11,950 nt of DNA from Euryarchaeota archaeon UBA175 (GCA_002497895.1 DAFD01000099.1:517-12466), one strand, 5' to 3'; shown: positions 1 to 6,686, counted from the first letter of the stretch. The notes: generated by a model from the letters alone, not told the origin. A program made the numbers and translations.

Positions 1-242
1 TCACCGTCGGCAAAGGCCATGCAAGGAGTTCCGACGGGCGCCCCGATATCGATGCCAATGTGGAGGAAGCGCGCACCATCGAAGAGATCTGTATTGTACA
101 TCCCAGGCCGCAGTTCATCATATCTCCCGATATCGTAGTCAAATTTTGAGGGTGAGTAATTGCCGGTAGTGAAATCACGGACTTCGTAATCATCAGGGAG
201 ATTGACTACTGGATGGAACTCATGTGAATCCCAGTTGATCAT
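1..242 (-). CDS. M23-family (LytM-like) metallopeptidase, partial
   Basis: Only the first 80 codons are in the window; the gene continues past the left edge. The peptide starts MINWDSHEFH and contains HIGIDIGAPVGTP at residues 61-73. This is the HxxxD signature of M23 (lysostaphin/LytM) zinc peptidases, with H61 and D65 as the expected first two zinc ligands; the later HxH motif lies outside. The preceding segment, GRYDELRPGMYN (residues 39-50), resembles the lead-in of a group of M23 domains found as stand-alone proteins or fused to metabolic enzymes. There is no signal peptide, so a cytoplasmic location is likely. The ATG at 242 lies 25 bases after the rmuC stop on the same strand, so co-transcription is likely. 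M23 enzymes usually cut peptidoglycan cross-links, which archaea of this type should not have, so the substrate is unknown. The family call is fairly firm; the function is not. Confidence 0.72.
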   Translation of the reverse strand, partial: MINWDSHEFHPVVNLPDDYEVRDFTTGNYSPSKFDYDIGRYDELRPGMYNTDLFDGARFLHIGIDIGAPVGTPCMAFADG

Positions 243-260
243 GACCCGCCGAAGCGGGTC
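243..260 (-). other. Perfect hairpin with UUCG tetraloop between rmuC and the M23 gene
   Basis: Read on the minus strand this is GACCCGC-TTCG-GCGGGTC, a 7-bp GC-rich stem closed by C-G around a UUCG loop, one of the most stable RNA tetraloops. It lies between the rmuC stop (268) and the M23 start codon (242), ending right beside that ATG. No U-tract follows, so it is not a typical terminator. It could stabilise a processed mRNA end or limit access to the downstream start. Confidence 0.6.
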
Positions 261-267
261 GAGACCA

Positions 268-1467
268 TCACTCCTCCTCTTCCGCTTCTTCGGCGAGATT
301 CCTCACTCCGCTTTTCTCTCGAAGCTCCTTTGAGGTCTTGGCGCCGAGTTCCTTCAACATCTCAGTCTGCCGAATGACGTTTCCAGTCCCATCAGTAAGT
401 TGATTCTTGGCCTTGTCGAAGGCCTTCTGAGCCTGCCCCAACTCGAAGCCAATTTCTGTGAACGACTCAAGGAAAAGCACGACCTTGTCGTAGAGCTTTC
501 CAGCGCGCTCAATCAGTTCAAGTTGATTCTTCGATTGCTTCTCCTTCTTCCACAGGTCCTGAATCATCATCAGAATGACCATGATGCTCGTTCCACTGAC
601 AATCTTGACTCGTTGGTCAGCGACAAGTCCTGCGTAAAGGTCAGGGCTGTACCGCATGGCATCGATGTAGGCGCTCTCTAGAGGCACAACCATGAGCACG
701 AAATCGAGAGTATTGATGCTCTTCATGTGGCTGTAATTGGCTGAGGCGAGTTTCTTCACATGTGAGTTGATTGAATCGCAGTGAGCCTTCATCGCAGCCT
801 CAGCTTCATCCTCATCTGCGGCATTGACAAACTGTGTGTAGGCTGTCAGTGAGACTTTTGAGTCGAGAACGACTTGTCTGTCACCTGGGAGGTTGACTAC
901 GAAATCTGTCCTCTTTCGACTCTTATCTGCAGCGGTCTCGGAGAGTTGTGTGACATAGTCACGTCCCTCGACGAAGCCCATGCTCTGAAGCAGATTCTCG
1001 ACCACTACCTCGCCCCATGCACCTTGGGTGCTAGAGTCTCCCTTCAGTGCATTTGTCAAGGCCTGAGTATCGCTTGAAAGTTGAAGGCCAGCTGTCTCTA
1101 CAGCGCCTATCTTAGTCTCTAGAGTGGCCTCTCGTTGAATCCTTTCTCTCTCGACTCGCTCCACAGTCTCGAAGTAGTCGCCGAGAGATTTCGAAAGGTC
1201 TTCAGTCGCCTTTGTAAAACTCCCTTCCTTCTCCTTATCAGCCGCCTCTACAGCATCTGAGAAGGCTTGTGTGGCCGCCAGTTTGTACGTGTCGAGCATC
1301 TGATGTTGAGTGGTTTGAAATGCTTCTTCGCGAGCTTCTAATTGGGCTCTCACCTTGACTAATTCAGTTTCTGCATCGCTCGGCCCAGAGTCCATTTTCT
1401 GCTTCGCTAGCAGCCATCCAATTGCCGCACCAACAAGAATTCCAACGACGACGAACACGATTTCCAT
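268..1467 (-). CDS. rmuC: RmuC-family membrane-anchored nuclease-like protein
   Basis: Protein of 399 residues. Residues 2-21 form a hydrophobic anchor (MEIVFVVVGILVGAAIGWLL), residues about 30-145 are rich in charged heptad-like sequence (probable coiled coil), and the RmuC core runs from about 148 to 390. The core starts with QGAWGE (148-153) and carries a PD-(D/E)XK-like site: TDF at 187-189 and LDSKVSL at 201-207, with D188, D202 and K204 as candidate catalytic residues. Later family blocks include FVLMVVPLE and KLYDKV. In bacteria RmuC is linked to limiting inversions at short repeats and is presumed to act on DNA near the membrane; its biochemistry is poorly known. I chose the ATG at 1467 over the longer frame from 1527 because the membrane anchor starts there and a TATA-like box at 1498-1505 would place transcription start near 1476, inside the longer version. 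The M23 gene follows closely downstream. Family call is strong. Confidence 0.9.
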   Translation of the reverse strand: MEIVFVVVGILVGAAIGWLLAKQKMDSGPSDAETELVKVRAQLEAREEAFQTTQHQMLDTYKLAATQAFSDAVEAADKEKEGSFTKATEDLSKSLGDYFETVERVERERIQREATLETKIGAVETAGLQLSSDTQALTNALKGDSSTQGAWGEVVVENLLQSMGFVEGRDYVTQLSETAADKSRKRTDFVVNLPGDRQVVLDSKVSLTAYTQFVNAADEDEAEAAMKAHCDSINSHVKKLASANYSHMKSINTLDFVLMVVPLESAYIDAMRYSPDLYAGLVADQRVKIVSGTSIMVILMMIQDLWKKEKQSKNQLELIERAGKLYDKVVLFLESFTEIGFELGQAQKAFDKAKNQLTDGTGNVIRQTEMLKELGAKTSKELREKSGVRNLAEEAEEEE

Positions 1468-1497
1468 TTCACTCAGCAAACAAAGAGGAAATCGAGG

Positions 1498-1505
1498 GTA
1501 TATCA
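1498..1505 (-). promoter_or_regulatory. Putative TATA box of the rmuC-M23 operon
   Basis: The minus strand reads TGATATAC, centred about 34 bases before the rmuC ATG (1467). Archaeal TATA boxes sit about 25 bases before the transcription start, which predicts a start near 1476 and a leader of about 9 bases. This supports the shorter rmuC start. No experiment is available. Confidence 0.5.
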
Positions 1506-1533
1506 AGACTGGCAATCCGCTACGCAAGTGTAA

Positions 1534-1570
1534 GTCTGTTTAGGAGCGGTGCTGACCGGTCTGTTTAGGA
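1534..1570 (+). repeat. 12-bp direct repeat in the asd promoter region
   Basis: GTCTGTTTAGGA occurs perfectly at 1534-1545 and again at 1559-1570, a spacing of 25 bases. The second copy's TTTAGGA (1564-1570) lies 24-30 bases before the asd ATG, where an archaeal TATA-like element would be for a leaderless transcript. The pair could be a tandem core promoter, a two-site operator, or a small duplication. Confidence 0.5.
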
Positions 1571-1593
1571 ATGGATTGTCGATACCACCTGCT

Positions 1594-2694
1594 ATGGATG
1601 CTTATGGGAGGGTACGCTGTGCTGTTCTAGGAGCCACTGGAATGGTCGCCCAACGATTCTTCCAACGTCTCCAATTCCACCCCTGGCTCGAACCCGTCGC
1701 AGTCATCGGTTCGCCGGAAACTTCGGGAAGTGCTCATGATGAGTGTCTCTGGAGTTTGGATGAGGAAAGGCCACCGCAAAGTGGGCTGACTATCGGCGGG
1801 CTCGAGGATCTCGATTTGCTGATTGAGGAATTCCGAGATCTTGGAGTGCGCATTGTTTTCTCAGCACTTCCTGATGAGCCGGCCGGGAGGGTCGAGAGGC
1901 CACTGGCTGAGGCCGGCTTCATCGTCGTCTCGCACGCACAAATACACAGGCTCGACGACGATGTGCCTCTAGTCGTGCCAGAAGTGAATATCGAGCACTT
2001 AGCAGTGCTCGACAATCAAGCAAATTCGGGCGGTGGCCGGCTAGTTTCCTGCTCAAATTGCGCAGTCTCTCCTCTCGCCATCACCCTCGCTCCGCTAATG
2101 CAGATGGCTCCGCTGGCATCAATCCGAATCGCCACCGAGCAAGCCTTGTCCGGCGGTGGCCGCAAGATGTTAGCTGCTGGTCGAGCAGGCGAGCAAATAT
2201 CTCGTGAGATTCCAGGAGAGTCAGAATCCGTTCGAGCCGAATTGGCCAAAATCCTCGAAACGGATGTGAGCATTGAAGCGGAGTGCATTAGAGTGATGCG
2301 AGACCATGGTCATTATGCGCGCCTGCACGTCGAATTCACTGAGCCTGTAAGCGCTCATCAGGTCATCCGAGAATGGCGTGAATGGACATCACGGAGCCAG
2401 CAACTCGACCTTCCATCGGCTCCGTCGCGAGCGATTATATTCGTCGATGACAAACTTTCTGAGGAGCACCGTTGGGTCGGTGGAGACGGTGTAAATCATC
2501 CCGGACACGATCTCAAGGCAGGGATGTCAGTGGCGGTCGGAGAGGTATCGGTCGAGGGTACGAGCCTACGATACTCGACTATGGCTGACAATACGATTCG
2601 GGGTGCTGCGGGCTACTCAGTTCTGTTGGCCGAGCAGCTTCTCGCAGACGGATTGATGCACGATAACAATACAACACTCGCGCGCGAGTTGTGA
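1594..2694 (+). CDS. asd: Aspartate-semialdehyde dehydrogenase
   Basis: Protein of 366 residues, near the usual length. It reduces L-aspartyl-4-phosphate to L-aspartate-4-semialdehyde with NADPH, the branch-point step to lysine, threonine, methionine and isoleucine; cytoplasmic. The N-terminal NADP-binding motif is AVLGATGMVAQRF (10-22). The catalytic cysteine is C156 in SCSNCAVSP (152-160), with EQALSGGG (182-189) following. CIRV (231-234) and GH (239-240) match the substrate-binding Arg and catalytic His region, and DNTIRGAAGYSV (332-343) is the C-terminal cofactor block. The residues around the nucleophile are CSNCAV, where many family members have NPNCST, and a second cysteine (C153) sits three residues before it. 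I use the ATG at 1594 rather than an in-frame GTG at 1549 because family proteins start just before the GATG motif and TTTAGGA sits at promoter distance. The methyltransferase gene follows on the same strand. Confidence 0.93.
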   Translation: MDAYGRVRCAVLGATGMVAQRFFQRLQFHPWLEPVAVIGSPETSGSAHDECLWSLDEERPPQSGLTIGGLEDLDLLIEEFRDLGVRIVFSALPDEPAGRVERPLAEAGFIVVSHAQIHRLDDDVPLVVPEVNIEHLAVLDNQANSGGGRLVSCSNCAVSPLAITLAPLMQMAPLASIRIATEQALSGGGRKMLAAGRAGEQISREIPGESESVRAELAKILETDVSIEAECIRVMRDHGHYARLHVEFTEPVSAHQVIREWREWTSRSQQLDLPSAPSRAIIFVDDKLSEEHRWVGGDGVNHPGHDLKAGMSVAVGEVSVEGTSLRYSTMADNTIRGAAGYSVLLAEQLLADGLMHDNNTTLAREL

Positions 2695-2761
2695 ATCTCT
2701 TCTTGGAGTCTTGACTTCGAGCCAACCGCACACGCCAATAGAGCGACATCCTACGCAGGGC

Positions 2762-3376
2762 GTGCGTCAGCGTCGCCTCGCTATGTTACTCTCCTCGCTT
2801 CCAGGGCATCCTTGCTCGGATGTCGGGTTGGAGCAGTATTCGACTAGTGGCGATTTGGCAGCAGCGTGGTTGGCTCAAATCGCCGCTTTCGGCGACCTTG
2901 ACGCTGATTCAGTGGTCGCCGACTTGGGCGCGGGTAATGGAATTCTTGGAATCGGGGCCGCGCTGATGGGTGCTGGTCAGGTGATTCTTGTCGAATGCGA
3001 TGAGGCTGCCTGTGCTGTAGCATTCGAGGCAGTCGAACAGACCGGAGTTGGAGATATTGCTGAGGTGATGTGCAAGGTGGTCAATGAGAATCTGGATATC
3101 GCTGGAGTCGATCTTGTAATTTCGAACCCTCCCTGGGGTTCTCAAACACCGAAAAGCGATCGCCCATTCCTCGAAGCGATGCTTCGCAGTGGCGCGAATT
3201 CTCATTTGATGCACAGCGCTCAAGCGACTCATATTGAACCGTTATTTGAGGCGGCTGGTTGGACTGTTGAGCGATATTGGGAAGCGGACTTTGCCCTCCC
3301 AGCTGCCTACGCCCATCACTCCAGCCGTCAAGGTAAGACACGAGTCGCATTTTGGCGGCTGATTCCGCCCGAGTGA
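2762..3376 (+). CDS. METTL5-like SSU rRNA N6-adenine methyltransferase
   Basis: Protein of 204 residues from this start. Order of motifs: LEQYSTSGDLAA (23-34), matching the LEQYPT block typical of METTL5 and its archaeal homologues; SAM-binding motif I DLGAGNGILGIGA (54-66); acidic VECDE (77-81) for the SAM ribose; catalytic NPPW (122-125), the family usually having NPPF; and LPAAYAHHSS (179-188), which aligns with the LPASYKFH segment of METTL5. Human METTL5 makes m6A in the decoding region of 18S rRNA, so 16S rRNA is the likely target here, probably as a cytoplasmic enzyme (inference). Start choice is uncertain: GTG at 2762 gives the usual lead of about 22 residues before LEQY. An upstream TTG at 2711, with GGAG at 2705-2708, and an ATG at 2783 are also in frame. 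It follows asd with no visible promoter, so co-transcription is likely. Confidence 0.82.
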   Translation: MRQRRLAMLLSSLPGHPCSDVGLEQYSTSGDLAAAWLAQIAAFGDLDADSVVADLGAGNGILGIGAALMGAGQVILVECDEAACAVAFEAVEQTGVGDIAEVMCKVVNENLDIAGVDLVISNPPWGSQTPKSDRPFLEAMLRSGANSHLMHSAQATHIEPLFEAAGWTVERYWEADFALPAAYAHHSSRQGKTRVAFWRLIPPE

Positions 3377-3380
3377 AACC

Positions 3381-3406
3381 CCCTTCGCTCCGAGAGCACT
3401 GAAGGG
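3381..3406 (+). other. Hairpin just after the methyltransferase stop
   Basis: CCCTTC (3381-3386) pairs with GAAGGG (3401-3406), and inside it GCTC (3387-3390) pairs with GAGC (3394-3397) around a CGA loop. This gives a 10-bp stem with a three-base bulge (ACT, 3398-3400), starting five bases after the stop codon. No T-tract follows, so it may be an mRNA 3' end structure or part of the csl4 leader. Confidence 0.5.
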
Positions 3407-3416
3407 ACCTTCCAAC

Positions 3417-3459
3417 GCCGTGCTACGCACGGCCGGACCGTTCATAGGGAGTGGTCCGG
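3417..3459 (+). promoter_or_regulatory. Two overlapping inverted repeats upstream of csl4, with a TATA-like core
   Basis: First inverted repeat: GCCGTGC (3417-3423), loop TAC, GCACGGC (3427-3433), perfect. Second: CCGGACC (3433-3439), spacer of 13, GGTCCGG (3453-3459), perfect. A further GGCCGG (3431-3436) and CCGGCC (3463-3468) could extend the second. The two share bases 3431-3433, so in RNA they would compete. Between the arms of the second lies CATAGGGA (3443-3450), centred about 25 bases before the csl4 ATG at 3472. That is right for a TATA-like element of a leaderless transcript, in which case the inverted repeat would act as a DNA operator around the core promoter. If transcription instead reads through from asd, it would be a structured leader. 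Confidence 0.45.
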
Positions 3460-3471
3460 TCGCCGGCCTCG

Positions 3472-4785
3472 ATGAGCGCTGCTGACGGAGACTTCGTCAC
3501 ACCCGGTAACACGGTTGAGATCCCGGCCGATGCTAACCTTGGCTCGGGCCTCTCCGAGACCGATTCCGGTGCAATAGCTCTCGTCAGCGGCACCGTTGTC
3601 AGCAACGATGGAACCATTTCCATCGAGGCCAACAGACCCGAGACGAACTCACCTCAGATTGGTGACGATGTTATCGCCGAGGTCACCAAGCTGATGCCCA
3701 AGGTCGCGATGGTACGCTTACTCCACATCGAGAAGGACGCAGGTCACCGCGACCTTGCCGCTCTGAATCTCTTCGCAGACATTTTCGTCACTGAGATTGT
3801 AGACCGATTCCTTCCATCCCCTGGCGATGCAATGCGAACTCGAGATTTGATCCGAGCTCGCATCACCCAAATTGAACCGAACGTCAAGGCAAGCACTCGT
3901 GGCTCGCCCGAACTCGGAGTCCTTTCGGCAATCTGCCCCGCTTGCGGCGTCGACCTAGTTACCTCTGCAGCTAAGGACGATTTCAACGTCGATTGCCCAC
4001 GCTGCGACTACATTGGTTACCGCGCTCTTTCCAACGGCTTCGGCCACGGCCACATCCTCGGAGACGACGTTCAGAGCCTGAATCGTGGCGGCGAGCGTTG
4101 GTCTGCAGACGCTGAGAAGAATCTCGGTCACGAGGGCGCTCGACCCTACCTATCCCCAATGGCCGATCATCGCCGCGGGCTCACTCATGATGCCCCAGCG
4201 GCGGCCATGCGCATGCGCGCAGCAATCACTGGAAAAGGAGGCCGTGGAAGAGGCGGTGGAGGCAAGGATCGCGTCCAGCACGAATGCAAGTGCACCCTCT
4301 GCGGAGTCGACACAACAGTTCCATTCAAGCCGACACCCGGCAAGCCAATTCGCTGTCGCGACTGCATGGGCAAAGTCAAGGATGGCAAAGCAACCAAGGA
4401 GCAATTAGCGGCTGAGAGAGAGGTTCTGACAAAGGCTCGAGCCGAGTCTTCAGAGACTTCAGGAATCAAACTTTTCGTGGCACGTCTAGCCTACAAAGCA
4501 ACTGAAGATGAACTACGCGCTTTGTTCGCCGACCATGGCGAGGTTAGCGAGTGCAGCATCGCCACCGACCGTGAGACCGGTCAATCTCGCGGCTTTGCTT
4601 TCGTCAAGTTCGCCAGTCGCAAAGCCGGTGAGAAGGCAATCAAGGAACTCGATGGAACTGAGATTCACGGCCGCAAGATTTCGGTTCAAGAATCCAATGA
4701 CGGCGGGGGCCGCCGAGGTGGACGCGGAGGAAACCGCGGCGACCGCGGTGGTAATCGTGGTCGTGGTGGCGGACGCCGCAACTGA
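3472..4785 (+). CDS. csl4: Exosome subunit Csl4 fused to a CxxC-x17-CxxC zinc finger, RRM and RGG tail
   Basis: Protein of 437 residues. Residues 7-60 are the Csl4 N-terminal domain, starting FVTPGN; 64-138 form the S1 RNA-binding domain; C155, C158, C175 and C178 form the Csl4 zinc ribbon. Archaeal Csl4 normally ends about here, near 180-200 residues. In this protein a linker (about 183-268, with a GGRGRGGGG run) leads to a second zinc finger, CTLC (274-277) and CRDC (295-298), spaced by exactly 17 residues around VPFKPTPGKP. Next comes an RRM (333-407) with RNP2 LFVARL (334-339) and RNP1 RGFAFVKF (373-380), then an Arg/Gly-rich RGG tail (411-437). Csl4 caps the archaeal exosome and helps RNA substrates enter the Rrp41-Rrp42 ring; the extra domains probably add RNA or partner binding (inference). 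ATG 3472 is preferred over GTG 3451, as Csl4 starts just before the PG motif. The frame is uninterrupted across all domains. Confidence 0.88.
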   Translation: MSAADGDFVTPGNTVEIPADANLGSGLSETDSGAIALVSGTVVSNDGTISIEANRPETNSPQIGDDVIAEVTKLMPKVAMVRLLHIEKDAGHRDLAALNLFADIFVTEIVDRFLPSPGDAMRTRDLIRARITQIEPNVKASTRGSPELGVLSAICPACGVDLVTSAAKDDFNVDCPRCDYIGYRALSNGFGHGHILGDDVQSLNRGGERWSADAEKNLGHEGARPYLSPMADHRRGLTHDAPAAAMRMRAAITGKGGRGRGGGGKDRVQHECKCTLCGVDTTVPFKPTPGKPIRCRDCMGKVKDGKATKEQLAAEREVLTKARAESSETSGIKLFVARLAYKATEDELRALFADHGEVSECSIATDRETGQSRGFAFVKFASRKAGEKAIKELDGTEIHGRKISVQESNDGGGRRGGRGGNRGDRGGNRGRGGGRRN

Positions 4786-4889
4786 GCCACTGCTCGAGGG
4801 ATTATTCACGTCGATTCTTTTCGCGTGCGAGGACTCGTTCAATCGAAGTCGTGAAGGCTCAGTGTTCAGCCGAGAGGCTGAGGAATTCG

Positions 4890-6671
4890 ATGGAAGGCTG
4901 GCTTGTCCTCGATGGTTACGAGGATGAACCGGCTGCCTTCGGCGTGCCGAATTACCTTGGATTCCATATCCGCTACATCTGCGGAGTGCTGGAAGCTCGA
5001 GGTATTCCATACACGTACATGACAGTTGATCAGTGGCGGCTCAAGCACAAAAACCGCCTATCAGAACCAGATGAAAGAGCCGCCCTGCAGCGAGAACTTG
5101 CTGATCTTGACGGCGCGGTAGTTCTCGCTGGTTCCGTAGTTCCAGGCAAATATGTTCGAGGAACTCCGATTTCCCGTCGCGAACTCGATGAGTTTCTCGC
5201 CATCCTCCCGCACGAACACCCAGTTCTCGCGGGAGGCTGGGCCATCAGACATTGGCGCTATGACGGCTGGATTCCGCTCCGCGCCAACCTATTCTGTGCA
5301 GTGCAAGACACCGATGCAACTCTCGACAATTTCCTCACTTCTGGTCAGTGGAAACACAAGCGACGTAGCCCCGAGCAATGGAATGAGTGGGCGAAGGCGG
5401 GAGCGAAGGGCCAGTGTGTCACCACTCACCCCGACCTCGTTACAGAAGATGGCCGAGCCGGCCCATTGACTTACGAGGTCGAACTCTATCAGGGCTGTGT
5501 CCGATTCAAGCGAGGATGCAAATTCTGTATCGAGCCGAAGAAGGGAGTTCCAATTTGGCGAGAAGAAGAGGATGTTATCGCTGAGATAACCACTGCTCTT
5601 GACAACGGAGTACGCCACGTAAGAATAGGCGGCGCTACAGACATTTACACCTACAAAGCCGAAGGAGTCGTCGAACTCGAATATCCAGTTCCGAACCCTG
5701 AGCCAATAGCTAGAGTTCTGCATGGTTTGAGAGAGGACGAACGCCTCGATATCCTTCACGTGGACAACGGAAATCCATCCATAGTCGCAGAGAATCTCGA
5801 ACCTGCAACAGAGATCACTCGCACCCTTGTAGAAACTCTCTCCGATGGCGCAGTGCTCTCTTTTGGACTAGAATCAGCCGACCCACGAGTGCACGAAGAA
5901 AATTGGCTCAATTGTGACTCAGACCAACTCAAAACAGCTATTCGCCACATCAATGAACACGGTCGCGAACGAGGTGAAAGAGGTCTACCAAAACTTCTCC
6001 CAGGTCTCAATTTCATCGCTGGCCTAAACGGTGAAACAGAACAATCCTACGACCTCAATCGCCAACTCCTCAACAGCCTGCGCGCGGAAGGACTCTGGCT
6101 GCGCAGAATCAACATCCGCCAAGTCGAAGGTCAAGGCTTCCAACCAATTCCCGAAGCCACCTTCCGCGCATTCAAAAAAAGCGTCAGAGAAGAAATCGAC
6201 AAACCTCTCCTCGAAGAAATGTTCCCGGCAGGTAATCGCCTAACGAATGTCTGGTGGGAAGCCCACGAAGACCGCATTCGCCGACCCGAACAAGTGCTCA
6301 ACCCAGAGCATAGAGACTCGGCGATTCATGGCCGCTCAGGAATCACCTTTGGCCGTCAAATCGGAGCATACCCAATCCTTATCGGAATTCCTTACCAAAT
6401 TCCGCTCGAAACAGAATCAGATATCATCGTCACAGGTCATGGAATGCGCAGCATCAGTGGAGTGGAGTCGAACCTATCGATCAATACTGCAACTCAGGCT
6501 CAACTCGAAGCCATCCCTGGCATAGGCAGCAAAGCGGCATGGCGAATCATCTCTGAAAGAGCGAAATTGTCCCGTAAAGACCCCGAAAGGCCATTTGATA
6601 GCGTCGAAGAGGCACTAGAAGCAGCGGGACTCCAGTCCTACGGACTGTCTCTTGAGGTGCTCAACGCGTGA
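4890..6671 (+). CDS. Radical SAM protein with C-terminal helix-hairpin-helix (COG1031-like)
   Basis: Protein of 593 residues. The N-terminal part starts MEGWLVLDGYEDEPAAFGVP, a form I associate with the archaeal COG1031 group, and may be a Rossmann-like domain. The cluster-binding motif is in GCVRFKRGCKFC: C203, C210 and C213, a Cx6Cx2C spacing instead of the canonical Cx3Cx2C of radical SAM enzymes. It is followed by IEPKKG, as in COG1031 proteins, where a long spacing is usual. RIGGATDIY, LHVDNGNP and LPGLNFIAGLNGE follow as expected for the radical SAM barrel. Residues about 531-553 form a helix-hairpin-helix, INTATQAQLEAIPGIGSKAA, which usually binds nucleic acid backbone without sequence preference. 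Substrate and product are not known; a role in nucleic acid or tRNA modification is only a guess. ATG 4890 is chosen because family similarity starts there and TGAGG lies seven bases upstream. It may be co-transcribed with csl4, 104 bases upstream. Confidence 0.85.
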   Translation: MEGWLVLDGYEDEPAAFGVPNYLGFHIRYICGVLEARGIPYTYMTVDQWRLKHKNRLSEPDERAALQRELADLDGAVVLAGSVVPGKYVRGTPISRRELDEFLAILPHEHPVLAGGWAIRHWRYDGWIPLRANLFCAVQDTDATLDNFLTSGQWKHKRRSPEQWNEWAKAGAKGQCVTTHPDLVTEDGRAGPLTYEVELYQGCVRFKRGCKFCIEPKKGVPIWREEEDVIAEITTALDNGVRHVRIGGATDIYTYKAEGVVELEYPVPNPEPIARVLHGLREDERLDILHVDNGNPSIVAENLEPATEITRTLVETLSDGAVLSFGLESADPRVHEENWLNCDSDQLKTAIRHINEHGRERGERGLPKLLPGLNFIAGLNGETEQSYDLNRQLLNSLRAEGLWLRRINIRQVEGQGFQPIPEATFRAFKKSVREEIDKPLLEEMFPAGNRLTNVWWEAHEDRIRRPEQVLNPEHRDSAIHGRSGITFGRQIGAYPILIGIPYQIPLETESDIIVTGHGMRSISGVESNLSINTATQAQLEAIPGIGSKAAWRIISERAKLSRKDPERPFDSVEEALEAAGLQSYGLSLEVLNA

Positions 6672-6686
6672 TGCAAACAGTTCAGG

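Noticed and set aside
1468..1527. N-terminal extension of RmuC starting at 1527
   Set aside because: The extra 20 residues lie before the membrane anchor and overlap the probable TATA box; the ATG at 1467 fits the family better.
3417..3433. GC-rich hairpin as a bacterial-type intrinsic terminator
   Set aside because: No T-tract follows, and archaea do not generally use such terminators; a regulatory or leader structure is more likely.
4508..5010. Overlapping frames on both strands across the RRM/RGG end of csl4
   Set aside because: Low-complexity Ala/Val or Thr/Ser sequence produced by Gly/Arg codons read in other frames; they conflict with the strong RRM in the main frame.
5289..5759. 156-codon minus-strand frame inside the radical SAM gene
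   Set aside because: It covers the region encoding the cluster motif of the real gene, has no recognisable domain, and lacks a promoter or a neighbouring partner.
6173..6180. Run of A bases in the radical SAM gene as a frameshift site
   Set aside because: The frame is open and conserved-looking on both sides of the run, so there is no sign of programmed slippage or a broken gene.
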